Shown here in pieces: positions 10,205 through 20,640 of a DNA stretch of 64,000 bases. The first letter of the stretch is position 1. The number at the start of each line of letters is the position of its first letter. A program made the translations under genes and the position numbers. This DNA is from Heliopora coerulea (lineage: Eukaryota > Cnidaria > Anthozoa > Scleralcyonacea > Helioporidae): contig JASJOG010000028.1 of NCBI GenBank assembly GCA_030142905.1, positions 2,108,001 to 2,172,000 on the forward strand, read 5' to 3'. A model generated the notes under the pieces. The model was not told the DNA's origin and ran no database searches. It saw only the letters and a program-made list of their open reading frames with translations.

Positions 10205-12190
10205 TATAATCACTAACGTTTTGTTACATGACCTGTAACATCATCAGAGTAAGTGATAACTATACACACTTGTCAGAAATATTTAAAGCTGAACGATTAC
10301 AAAAATAGAGCGGAGTAATGAGTGTAGCTAAGGTATGATGAAAGATGTGGCAGGGAATTAGTGAGAGGATAACTGAGGAATGACGAAAGAGGTGTTAGTA
10401 AGTACGAGATGGTGAAATTAAAATAAGGAGTGTGGGAAGGATCGAATGTTCTTATTTAAGGAAGGTTTTAGTTTGGAAATTAATAAACTTTCACGGATTA
10501 GAACATGAAATTGTGAAGTGCCGCGGGCCAAAATCGAAAAATCATCATATGAAATGGGATGTCCTGTATATTTGCTGTGCGTGAGTACACTAGAGAGACC
10601 CGTCTGAGAGATTTTATTGCCAGTATAGGCCGAAATGCCCATATGATCTGAGATTCTAATATGCAGTTGACGGCAGGTTTCGCCCAAATACAACGCGTCG
10701 CAGCGTTGGCACTGAAATTTGTAAGTTATGCAAGATCTTAATTTCATGGGAATTCGATCTTTAAACCGAAAAAAATTTGATAAACGGAAAGTGGGTCAAA
10801 AAATGATACGGAGACTAATATGCGGATAGACCGATGACATCAGTTTGATTAATTAGGAGCTGTGCTTTGTTTCACCGGAGGATTGAAAGTTTTATCTAAA
10901 AAGTCGCAAAAGCATTTTTCAACAAATCTACTGGGGTATCCATTTTGGTTGAGTAAAGTTCGGAAACGTTGGAGTTCTTCGTGAAAGGTTGCATAGGATG
11001 AACATAAATTGAAATATTGAAATAATAAAGTGAAGATAAAACCTTTCTTGTAAACAGAAATAAGAAAACTTTCGAAATTTGTGAATAACCCCGTGAAGAA
11101 GGGCTTACGGTAAACTGAGGAGCTAAAACCACCACTTGAACGTGAAAGTTAAAATCAAGAAAGGCCAATGTTTTGTTCGATTCAACTTCGTGTGTAAACT
11201 TAATTCTGTGATGCTTTGAGTTTAAATAATTCAAAAACGGGATGACATGATCCCGTGACTTGAAAAGTATAAAACAATCATCGGCGTAGCGTTTGTAATA
11301 AATTGGTTTAAATTATTTAGGGCAATCGTCAATCCATGTCTTCTCATGAAAAGATAGGAATATGTTGGCAAACAGAGGGCCGAGGGGGGAGCCCATGGCC
11401 ACCCCATCTATTTGATCATAAAAATTTCCGTTAAACAAAAAATGAGTCTTTAACTGCTGTTTTAAGAAATTGAGTAAATTCATGTCTAGTAAATCCATTA
11501 AAGTATTGAGAGGTGAAAAATAACTGGTTAATAATAATATCTATGGTTTCGTTAATGGGGATATTAGTAAAGAGGGAGGTAACATCAAAACTGGCCATAA
11601 CAAGGTTATCACTGTTGACATTTAAAGAAAATAATTATTGAATGAAAGAATAAGGGTCGATAATTAAGTAGGAACCAAGAGAGAGAGGGCGAAGTTAATG
11701 AACCAGAAACTTAGCTAATTTATACGAGTGTGTCCCGATAGCAGATGAAATAGGCCTAATAGGTATGATAGGTTTGTGAATCTTCGGTAAACCATATAGG
11801 ATACCTGGACGGAAGCCAGTTGGAGAAAGGTCTTGATATTGTTTATCAGTAAGAGCTCCTGATTTCTTCAAATCTCTGAGAAAGGACCGTACCTGTTTTC
11901 ACGTTTTAGTGTAGTTTTTACTGGGTCATCGTTCATTGGTGAGAACTTTGTTCGATCATCGAGGATAGACTCGACTTTCTTCTGGTAATCAGCTTTGTCC
12001 TGTTTTTCTACGCCATTGCCTTTGTCTGGTTTCATAATGACAATCCGGTGATCTTCTTTTAGATTCTTTATGATCTTAAATTCTTCTTTGGAAAGCGCAG
12101 ACAAAGGTGGTGTGTACGATCGTAAACCAGTCAAGGCTATGAGCCTAATAATACTACATAATCCACCAATAAACTCACCACTCAACTGCC
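10205..12190 (-). pseudogene. Penelope-like element: RT plus GIY-YIG (decayed)
   Basis: Read on the minus strand. The N-terminal RT region (12185-11868) includes LSKEEFKIIKNL and IVIMKPDKGNG. After frame changes and an unread stretch come the palm motifs GVAMGSPLGPLFANIF (about 11390) and RYADDCF (about 11290, the catalytic aspartates), then FLDF (about 11130). The C-terminal endonuclease piece (10747-10418) reads YKFQCQRCDALYLGET, RISDHMG and ends KLKPSLNKNIRS. PLEs prime at exposed DNA ends and carry this RT plus GIY-YIG arrangement. Several frame changes and at least one stop in the palm make it inactive. The 3' end near 10205-10260 carries the hammerhead-like motif annotated separately. 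Confidence 0.85.
10211..10252 (-). ncRNA. Degenerate hammerhead-like motif at PLE 3' end
   Basis: On the minus strand the order is CTGATGA (plus 10247-10241), a GTTAC/GTAAC stem, then AAAACGTT where an active core needs GAAA, so the conserved G12 is changed. Flanking TTACT/AGTGA could form stem I with one wobble. The layout matches the copy at 60965, whose core does have GAAA. Probably inactive. Confidence 0.5.
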
Positions 12191-12424
12191 TTATGCGTGG
12201 TGGGCACTAGAAAGTACCCACTGAGGTTAGATAACTGTGTAGAGACTGGGACAGGAAAATCACAGGGCTACCGAGAGAAATTTTGGGCCCTGGTCAAGAC
12301 GAAATGTGTGGGCCCCTCCTACCAAAGATTTGTCGTATTTTACCAAACACATATAAAAGAAAGCAAATTCCGAAAAAACAAGGTCATCTTTTAACTTAAG
12401 ATTTAAGTTAACAAAAGATGAAAA

Positions 12425-12838
12425 CTGTGAAGTGGTGATATTTCGATTTTATCACAAAATCATCTTCAGACCAAGTGAACTAGATAAGAGAACCTAAGGT
12501 TTATATATACATGAAAGAAGATTACATTATCGATAAAGAATTGAGAGAACGCCTACTCTATTTACAAATGATTGATGCGTCAGTGATAAGTGTTGACGCA
12601 GTGTGGTGATATCAGGATGAAATATCACGATGTCGATAGATAAACTATCGATAAACTATGCAGAGAGGGAACTAAATAGAGTGAGAGTTCTTTGCTCCGT
12701 TTAAGACCGGAGTTTAGTTGTGGTTTATGATACTTAATATGTAGAGCTTCCACAAATAGAAGTTGATAAGAATTAGTAGAAAAATTAGAGTAAAGGATCT
12801 TATAGTTGTTAAAGATGAGATCGTGCGTGGATGAAGTA
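12425..12838 (-). pseudogene. PLE C-terminal GIY-YIG remnant, interrupted by the pogo-like element
   Basis: Read on the minus strand, 12836 to about 12640 encodes HDLIFNNYK, FVEALHIKYHKPQLNSG and LKRSKELSLY, the end of a GIY-YIG endonuclease found in retroelements. It is followed by an untranslated 3' end with a hammerhead-like motif. The part upstream of 12836 is replaced by the pogo-like element, and a possible continuation lies beyond that element at 15561-15675. Confidence 0.6.
12432..12473 (-). ncRNA. Hammerhead-like motif with intact core strings
   Basis: On the minus strand: CTGAAGA (plus 12469-12463), one unpaired U, a 6-bp stem GATTTT/AAAATC, then GAAA, then ATAT-C that could give a minimal stem III (or pair in trans with a second copy). 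TGGT/ACCA flanks can form a 4-bp stem I. The extra U between the core and stem II departs from the textbook fold but recurs in the other PLE ends of this window. Confidence 0.5.
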
Positions 12839-15558
12839 CCGTAAATGCTTGTTTTAGCGCCGCTCCCGGTTAAGCGCCGCACTCAGGATCAGAAAAATTT
12901 AATAAGGGCCGCTCCCGATTAAGCGCCGCACCTGTGCAACTTTAGTGCGGCGCTTAATCGGAAGTAATAGAGAGTTAATAAGCTTGACGTTTACCGCAAT
13001 CGGCTAGCGGCGTTAACTTGACAAGATACACAAATAATCGGCACTAAATAAGCCATTTCAGTTTTCCTGCAAACATCATCATCATACAGAAATTTTAGAG
13101 TTTGAAAACAAGTCTTAATCATACAGTTTGCTATACCGTGCTATTGACTAGCAATGAAACTATCCCAACTAAAAACGAATATTTGAATAGACTTTAATAC
13201 ATAACAGGCAATCGTTTTCTTTCATACATAACAGAGCAGGAATTGTTTTCTTTAATACATAAGTGGAAATTGTTTAAATGCTTTTTCTATATGCGTTATC
13301 TCAATGTGTGTGTACTTGTCTTTGCGAGTGCTAAGTTCGTCGTCCAGTATTTCTGCCAGTCTGTGCTCTTTTGTCAATGCCGTGAACTACGCATGTCTTT
13401 CATACAACTTAATGTATCTCCATTGTACGGTTTCCAAACCGATTTGTAAACATGGTGGCCACGAATGACTGTTTCAAAATCTACTTTGTAAAACATTTCA
13501 AACTTTGCAGGGACACAACGCGCCATGTTTTCCAATTCGATATTTATTCGATAGAAAATATCCTCTTTAATTTCTATAGGTTTGTTACCGCGTTTGCGAG
13601 TCCTCACTTATTACCGCGGCGCTTTCGTCAGTCATCACTCGTTAAAACAGGTATAGACTTTGTTGCGGCTTTGTGAGTCATCGTTCATTGTTAAAAAGCG
13701 TTAATTTATAGGCTTTTTTATCGCTTTCGTTAGTCATCACTCGTTGTTAAAAAGGCATTGATAGACTTTGTTTCCGCTTTTGTGCGTCCTAAGCTGAGCA
13801 CTCAGGGTTCTTTTGTATAGTTTTATCGCTTCTGTTGCCTTGCTTTGATTATGCTACGATTATGGCAAATGCTAGTAGCGCTGAAGTAAACGATAGCTTG
13901 TCTCATAAAGGAAAACGTGTAGGAGCATACAGTGCAGCATTCAAGCTTGATGTTCTGGCTTACGCTCAGGACAACAGTAACAGTGCTGTTGCGCGTAAAT
14001 TTGACGTAGATGAGAGGAGAGTCCGAGAGTGGAAGAAAAATAAGATTGAGATTACAGCTCTAGCCAACCGTAAGAATGGAAAGACAAGAAAAAGATTGGA
14101 TGGTGCTGGACCGAAACCTTTAAGTACAGAGCTTGAAGAAATAATCCTGAACTGGATTCATAATCGCCGTTCACAAGGGCTAAGAGTATCGAGAAAACTT
14201 ATCAAAAAAAAAGGCTCAGATCACTTACCGTGGGATGAACGGAATAGAAATTGCCGAAGCTGACGAGTTTAAGGCCTCTGACGGTTGGCTTACGCGGTTT
14301 ATGCGACGAAATGGTCTCTCACTTAGACGGAAAACATCGGTTGCTCAAAAAGACCCGGACAGGCTTATTGGAAAACTCGTATCGTATGTACTGCAAGTTA
14401 GACGATTATCAGAAAAGAACAATTATGCACCTTCACAAATAATAGCAATGGACGAAACACCTGTTTGGTCCGACATGGTGTCTGAAACCACAATTGATTC
14501 GATCGGCAAAAAAACTATCACAATGAAAACAACTGGTCATGAAAAAAGTCGGGTGTCAGTGTGTTTAGCTGCGAGAGCCGATGGTACTAAGCTCAAGCCA
14601 ATGGTCGTGTTCAAAGGCGCAAAGCGTGAAACAACTGCAATGAACAAGGAATTTAGACGACATGCCGTTGTTGCAACTTCGGCAAATGCTTGGATGAACA
14701 CTGAACTGACTCACGTTTGGGTTGAATCAGTCCTTGGATCAATTGCTTTTGCCCGTCGCCTCTTAGCTTGGGATTCGTTTGAATGCCATATGGATGAAAG
14801 TGTCGCACGTTCATTGAAGTCAAAGAGAATTGACGTAGCGATTATTCCAGGCGGATGCACTAAGTACATACAGGCACCTGATGTGAGCTGGAACAAACCG
14901 TTTAAAGCAGCATGCACGGAAAAATACGACGAATGGCTAGCTACGGTTGGAATTCACGAGGAAACAGAAGCAGGAAATTTGAAAGCTCCACCTAGGAGAA
15001 CAATTTTAAAATGGATCATTGATTCGTGGGAAGAATTGCCAACCGACTTGATAACGAAATCGTTTAAATCGTGTGCATTGAATCTTCCCACTGACGGTTC
15101 AGCTGACGACACAATTCGTTGTTTTAAGGAAGGTGAGCCCTGTCGACAGGGTCGTGAAGTACTCCGATCACAGCAATCCATTTTAGATGAGCCCGATACA
15201 AATCCATTTGAACTAACTAATTCGGATATCGAAGATGCTTCTGGTCCTGATTTATGGGTAGATAGCGATCAAGATGACGATGATGACGAGGATATTGATA
15301 TTCTATAATTTGAGTTTGAGATAAAAGGCTATAATTGACCTTATGTTCTTGTTATATGCACCTAAGTGACATTATATTCGTTGACACTGTATATCATGTA
15401 AACAGTTTTTGTTAACTCGTTAGGTTTTTGGGCAATAAAAATATTTGTGGTGAACCTTTAGTTGAAAATTATTTAATAAGCGCCGCTCCCGATTAAGCGC
15501 CGCACTCAGGATCGGAAAAATTTAATAAGCGCCGCGGCGCTAAAACGAGCAAATACGG
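12839..15558 (+). mobile_element. Complete pogo/Tigger-like DNA transposon
   Basis: A 2720-bp element bounded by TA target duplications (12837-12838 and 15559-15560). The ends are inverted repeats of about 27 bp: CCGTAAATGCTTGTTTTAG on the left, and CCGTATTTGCTCGTTTTAG as the right end read on the minus strand. Each end continues into repeated copies of a GCGCCGC-rich subterminal unit (12850-12965 and 15478-15545) that may bind transposase. It encloses one transposase gene. It sits inside a PLE remnant, so it is younger than that PLE. Structure, TSD and a nearly open transposase suggest recent activity. Confidence 0.88.
13862..15308 (+). CDS. pogo/Tigger-like DDE transposase (one frame slip)
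   Basis: The start is taken at ATG 13862 (MANASSAEVNDS). Residues about 15-60 form a psq/HTH DNA-binding region (SAAFKLDVLAYA, SNSAVARKFDVDERRVREW). A CENP-B-type helix region follows (LSTELEEIILNWI ... FKASDGWLTRFMRRNGLS). The DDE_1 catalytic domain shows IIAMDET (first Asp, about 14450), LLAWDSFECH (second Asp, about 14770) and GGCTKYIQAPDVSWNKPFK (third Asp, about 14878). The C-terminus is very acidic. The frame changes once, in a run of nine A (about 14206-14214): the 5' frame runs off to 14263, while the 3' frame reads on to 15308. One base fewer would leave one frame. This could be a real mutation or a homopolymer error. The family cuts and pastes at TA. Confidence 0.88.
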
Positions 15559-15560
15559 TA

Positions 15561-15675
15561 ACGAGTTCATTGACAACATATTAATATAACTTAAAATATT
15601 CTGATTAATTGATGCACCCGCGAGCCGAATCTTGAAGTGGCTAAGGCTCAGATTTCTGTTATCATTATCTTTCAT
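15561..15675 (-). pseudogene. Possible continuation of the interrupted PLE remnant
   Basis: Immediately outside the right end of the pogo-like element, the minus strand reads KIRLAGASINQN and IN-rich sequence up to the insertion point, in a position that could precede the HDLIF segment left of the element. Similarity to GIY-YIG interdomain sequence is weak. Confidence 0.3.
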
Positions 15676-15679
15676 GAAT

Positions 15680-16069
15680 TACTCATGGTTGTACTTATAA
15701 CTAATGTCATAAGCTCGCAATATAACTCTGGCGCTACTCCTCTAGAGAAGTTCTTTAGCTTATTGATACTACAGTGATAAAGCCATAAAGGGCCCAGGTG
15801 GCCCAATAGCATTAAAAATGGTCTCCATGACATTGAAAAAGCAATAAAAGGTCCCCGGGGCAGGGATAAAGACATTAAGGGGCCCCACGACAATGATAAA
15901 GCCAAATGCAATGTAATTAATAATGCTAACACTTCAGCTGTCGAATGTTATAGAGCCGAACTTATCGATAATGCATAAAATATTCTTTTGCTTCCTAAAA
16001 CATGAGGCCCCCTTTGGCCGTGGGCCCCTGGTCAACGACCAGGCTGACTTCCCCTCTCGTCAGGCCTGC
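15680..16069. other. No gene seen; GGCCCC-rich spacers
   Basis: Contains several GGGCCC, GGTCCCC and GGGGCCCC clusters (15788-15885 and 16012-16045) separated by A/T stretches of about 30-40 bp, like a decayed minisatellite. A related GGGCCC stretch occurs near 12285-12312. No coding sequence. Confidence 0.4.
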
Positions 16070-16980
16070 AAAATTAAGAACTTTGTTTATCGGATAATTA
16101 ATATCAAGGTTATCCGAACCGATCAACCAATAAAGGAGTTTCAGCAAGCGAACAAGAAAGACAAATTCGTTTACCGTGTTTTAATTGAAAAGTATTTGTT
16201 CCTCTGTGGTCATATTTGTGGACAAAATGGCCTTTTTGTTCAATAAGTATTTTACCTCTTTAAAAACGATAGAAATGTACGTGAGTAGGTAACAGATGTT
16301 TTGCAATCTACACGTCTGCGACATCCACTGACATTTAAATATTGTACTTCAACATTCCGAGAGTTAGGTAGAACGTATTTAACTAGTCCGACATCCACTG
16401 AGGTCAGGCACAGTATATTTTAATAGTTCATCATCCACTGAGGCTAGGTAGTGTGTATTTAAATACTTCAACATCCACTGAGGTTAGAGAGTGTTTTCAG
16501 ATGGTTCAACATCTACTGAAGTTAGGAAGAGAGCATTTGTTAAACTATTCAAATACACTTTGCCTAACCTGCATGGATGTTGAACTATCTAAATACACAC
16601 TCCCTAACCTCAGTGGATGATGAACTATTAAAATATACACTGCCTGACCTCAGTGAATGTTGAACAAGTTAAATTCATTCTGCCTAAGCTTACGGAATGT
16701 GGAAGCACATTATTTAAATGTTAAAGGATATTGCAGACTTGCAGAAGATCTGTTACCAACTCACACACATCTATATCGTTTTTTAAGAGGTAAAATACTT
16801 ATTGAACAAAAAGGACCATTTTGCCCACAAATATGACCATACAGAGGAACAAATAATTTTCAAATAAATCTCGGTGAACGAATTTGTCTTTTTCGTTCGC
16901 TTGCTGAAACGTCTTTACTACTTGATCGGTTCGGATAATTTTGATATTAATTATCCGATAAACAAAGTTCTTAATTTTCC
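16070..16980. mobile_element. Foldback element with minisatellite arms
   Basis: A large palindrome. The outer arms (16070 to about 16320 and about 16735-16980) are reverse complements: AAGAACTTTGTTTATCGGAT near 16077 matches ATCCGATAAACAAAGTTCTT near 16953, and the GGTAAAATACTTATTGAACA string near 16791 matches its complement near 16235. The inner arms carry about five ~40-bp units each. On the left the units contain CATCCACTGAGGTTAGGTAG and TATTTAAATA (16320-16545); on the right the same units are in reverse complement (16550-16720). No ORF is conserved. Arms of tandem repeats around a palindromic centre are the hallmark of foldback-type transposons. Confidence 0.8.
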
Positions 16981-18230
16981 TATCACAGTCTGTACACGGT
17001 TACCTAACCTCAGTGAATACTTTCTCGGGTGCCCCAACTCAAATTACCAATGTAATTTGTACCGTTATGGAATGTACACAATCCACTGGAAGTTGGTGTG
17101 TGAAGCATTATAACAAATGTGTCAGATCCATCACATGGGGAATACCTGGTACAGAATATTTACAGTTTAAAAACAGCATGGGGAATCCCTCGAAGGCATC
17201 TCTCGTGAAAATTGACGCTGTTCAAATTCAATTTAATTCAGTTATTCATAGGTATCAGTTATTGCTATTGCAAAAATAACAGTCTAGTCCAGATCAAGTC
17301 AGTTAGCCTAAGAATGTTATTCATAGGTTTGGAATGTACTTTGTTTTTTTTCTGGGTTTCTTTCATACACTATCCAAGTGCAGAGTTTCAAAATATCATG
17401 TAGCGGTAGCCTTATTTGAAGCTTATACTGTACGCTACACCTTTGTCACATTCCATGAGCGACTTGCCTTATGCATTAATAAAAGAGAGTCCCGCTCCTA
17501 GACTGTTCTTGTTGTCATAGTGAGAATACTGTTTAGCTATAAAATGCTCTATTCTCTTTCACCGAGTGAATTGAGGGAAATTGGTTTTACGTTTGAAGCT
17601 TAAGCCCTGTTCAGAATTGGTACCCTGGCACCGTGCCCTGTGTGGCGGTCTGAAATTGCCTTGTGCTGAGATTGATTTGCTCATGCGTACTTGCTTTTTG
17701 CGCTGCCAGTAATATCAGCGGTAGATATACCCCGCTGAGATTGCACAACACTAGCGTACCACGTTGGCTACGGTAGATCGGACTACTTCTCGCTTTACCC
17801 GTAGCTTTAATTAACATTTAACCAGTCCATAAATTAATCTACTAAACAACCAGTTTGATTGTGACATACTTTTAAGACTTGGGCGAGTATGATTTTTTTA
17901 TTATATTTAATAAATTTTTTGCCACCAACTCAACGCCGTGCGTGTGTTCGATTCGAAGAGAACTTTACAGTAATTATATTCAAGTGATTGATATGGCTAA
18001 CTTCCTAATGCTTTGGCACTTGTCATATTATAATTTTCCGTGTATACTGCTATGAAAACGAACGTACATTAACTCAAAATGTATATATTCTCCAGATTAC
18101 TGAGATAATTTCCATCCTCAACGTTGAAATACATTCTCATACTGCGACAAACTTGGACCGTTTCGACCCACGCTGAGATTGCACCTTCTGTTTCGAGTAT
18201 ACGCACTAGTTTTAAATACAATCTCACCAC
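16981..18230. other. No gene seen
   Basis: Starts with one more diverged copy of the foldback unit (TAACCTCAGTGAAT near 17006). The rest is AT-rich with no recognisable coding sequence. The stretch 17610-17800 shares CTGGCACCG- and TGAGATTGCAC-type strings with 18165-18330, hinting at an older duplication. Confidence 0.35.
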
Positions 18231-19375
18231 GGTGACCATCTCAGACCACCACTCCGGGCACGGGCACTGATGTCAACGCTGCATTTCCTCAGATACCGCG
18301 ATCGCAGTGCCGGGAACGAGCATTGGGTGGCAGAATTGTACCAAAATATCATATCTAATATCAAATTCTCTAATTATATCAGCTTGTTAGTCGCTAGAAA
18401 TGCAAATATCACGATATTTTCTTGCATAAGACGTTTTATCTAATCTTGGGAAAAACCCTGCAGACGCGCATATAAACATTCCAGGCCCTTTTCCGTCTTT
18501 TCGAGAACCTCAATGTCGAACAACTGCCGTTTTGTGTTTGTAGTCTTAACGGTACAGCAGAAAAACTGCTTCTCTGGTCATTAGTCGGTTGTTTTTACCT
18601 CAAATGTTTTACATTCTTTTCTTTTAAGAAAAGAGCTAAAAATGAAGTGGCATTTGACCATGACTTTTGAGGTTTTCATCCGGGTTTTGTTTGGTTTGCC
18701 ACCCCCTCAATTTGTCCAACATGGCAGCCTTCACTCAGTCGCCTGCGGTTGAGTTACATTCAGCTTCAATGCACCGTCTAGTTAATAAATTATTTCTTAC
18801 TAGTTATTTTATTATTTCTCTCAGCTGGTACATGTTTTCAAGGCCCAAACTCCTCAATATTACTTATATTTTAACTTAATTTATTGTTACGCTTGGGTCA
18901 AAACACTAGGGCAGGACTAACCAACCTCCTGTCAAAAGTTGATTCATACCCAACAAAACTGTACCTTTGAAACATCAACGAACATGAAGAAAATTACACT
19001 TCAGATGGCAGTTTTCAAATAGCAGGAAGAAAAACTTTGAAAGTATATTATACACTTGAATAACTATAGTTGATCATTCTTCATCTTTATATGCTTTAAA
19101 TATAATTTATTGAAGACTGTTGTTTATGGAAAATTCGTAGCACCAAGAAAAAGATTAACGACGAGAACCTACAGACGCACTGAGCCATGAGGTGAGCATA
19201 AAAGACATTAAAATCTCCACTGACTGGTCTCTTGTGTCTTAAGCGAAGAATGACGTTTTGAATAATTACTACTTATTGAGCAAGCGTAAGGCCTGCACTA
19301 GTGAGATATCGGACCGATGTTTTACACTTCACCTTATTTAAAACAGTGTTGGTACCTTTCATCCAACGGTCTAGT

Positions 19376-19550
19376 TACGAGTCGAGTCGAGGCACAAAGG
19401 CGTCGAGTCTCCAGTCGAGTTGGGTCATTTAGGTATCCAATCGAGTCGAGTCAAGTCAAGTCGAGTCAAGTCAAGTCGAGTCAAGTCAAGTCGAGTCAAT
19501 GAGCTGGATAGAGTCGAGTGAAGTCACACAACAGGGTCGAGTCTACTCGG
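19376..19550 (+). repeat. GTCGAGTCAAG minisatellite
   Basis: Tandem array built on GAGTCAAGTC/GAGTCGAGTC 5-10-mers, purest at about 19440-19500, with scattered single units to about 19825 (for example near 19730-19770 and 19815). Confidence 0.9.
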
Positions 19551-20447
19551 GTTAGGTTAGAAAGTTACCATTAGCCCCAGATATTTGTTATGTGGAGTGT
19601 AAAAACGATTAAAATCGTTTAGCGTTAGCCAGAGTGATATCGACGAGCGTCAACAAGAGTAAAATAACAAAAATCGGGTCCGAACCAAAAAGGGTTAATA
19701 ATTAATAGCGTGGAACCTGATAATAGCTTCCAGTCGAGGTTAAGTCAGAATTGACTCGAGTCGTTCAAGTAGGGATGTACCGAGCAGAGTGATTTTGGGT
19801 ATCTGACATGAGTACAGTCGAGTGATATTTTACAAACGATTCAAGTCGTTACAACGAGGATTTGAAATACCAAAATCTGCAAGAATATCAAGTAAGCTTA
19901 GACCGGTCTCACTCATTTCGGATGCTGGACCAACTCTAATGAGTTCAGACCATTTCGAACTTGGACCGGTATGAAATTTTCTTCTTGAAAACACAAAATC
20001 TCTACAGGTCAACCACTGATTTGATGAACAAGAAAAGCATTGTTGCTGGGATTTAACGGAAACTCGGAATTTAGTTAGAAATATTTGCACTGGCTTTAGT
20101 TTCATTCTGGTCTCATGTAAACACTTCGGGAAATTCTCTCTTTGGTTGCGATTTGAATTCATGCCGGTCTCATGTAATCAGTCCCTTAGTTAAGGTATTT
20201 AGCAAATATTAAGGCATTCATTAAAAAAATACAGAAAATAGGACTGAATCGAAAATCAATAAAAATATAACAATGACGTCATTAAGAATATACCCCTAGA
20301 AATTCCAAGTGAAGATCTGTGCGTGGATACTGTGATCCAAACACGTGAATTATTGAGAGACCTGAGAAAAGGGTAAAAGAACACAAGCCGCTTGGCATGT
20401 GCTTTTAGCTTTTTGGACAAGCTGAGCTGTCAATAAATCATATAATG

Positions 20448-20640
20448 TGACCCCATATAATTTTTATGCTGTTTATATTATGAGTGGTGACCCCATATAG
20501 TTTTATAACGTTTTGCTTCTTGGGGAGATACCCACTTTCTGTGGTGACCCCATGGAATTTTCATACTAATACACTTTATGTGTCGATCCCATACAATTTT
20601 TATACTAATTCTATGTGATGACCCCATACACAATTTTAGC
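20448..20640 (+). repeat. GTGACCCCATA tandem repeat
   Basis: Five imperfect units begin GTGACCCCATATAATTTTTA or a close variant, at about 20448, 20487, 20541, 20581 and 20616. The spacing is irregular (35-55 bp). It is embedded in sequence where I see no gene; 20650-21190 likewise holds nothing recognisable. Confidence 0.7.

Noticed and set aside
16320..16720. Regularly spaced ~40-bp repeats that could be taken for a CRISPR array
   Set aside because: The units are contiguous, diverged and in mirrored orientation inside a palindrome, in an animal-like genome; no spacer structure or cas genes.
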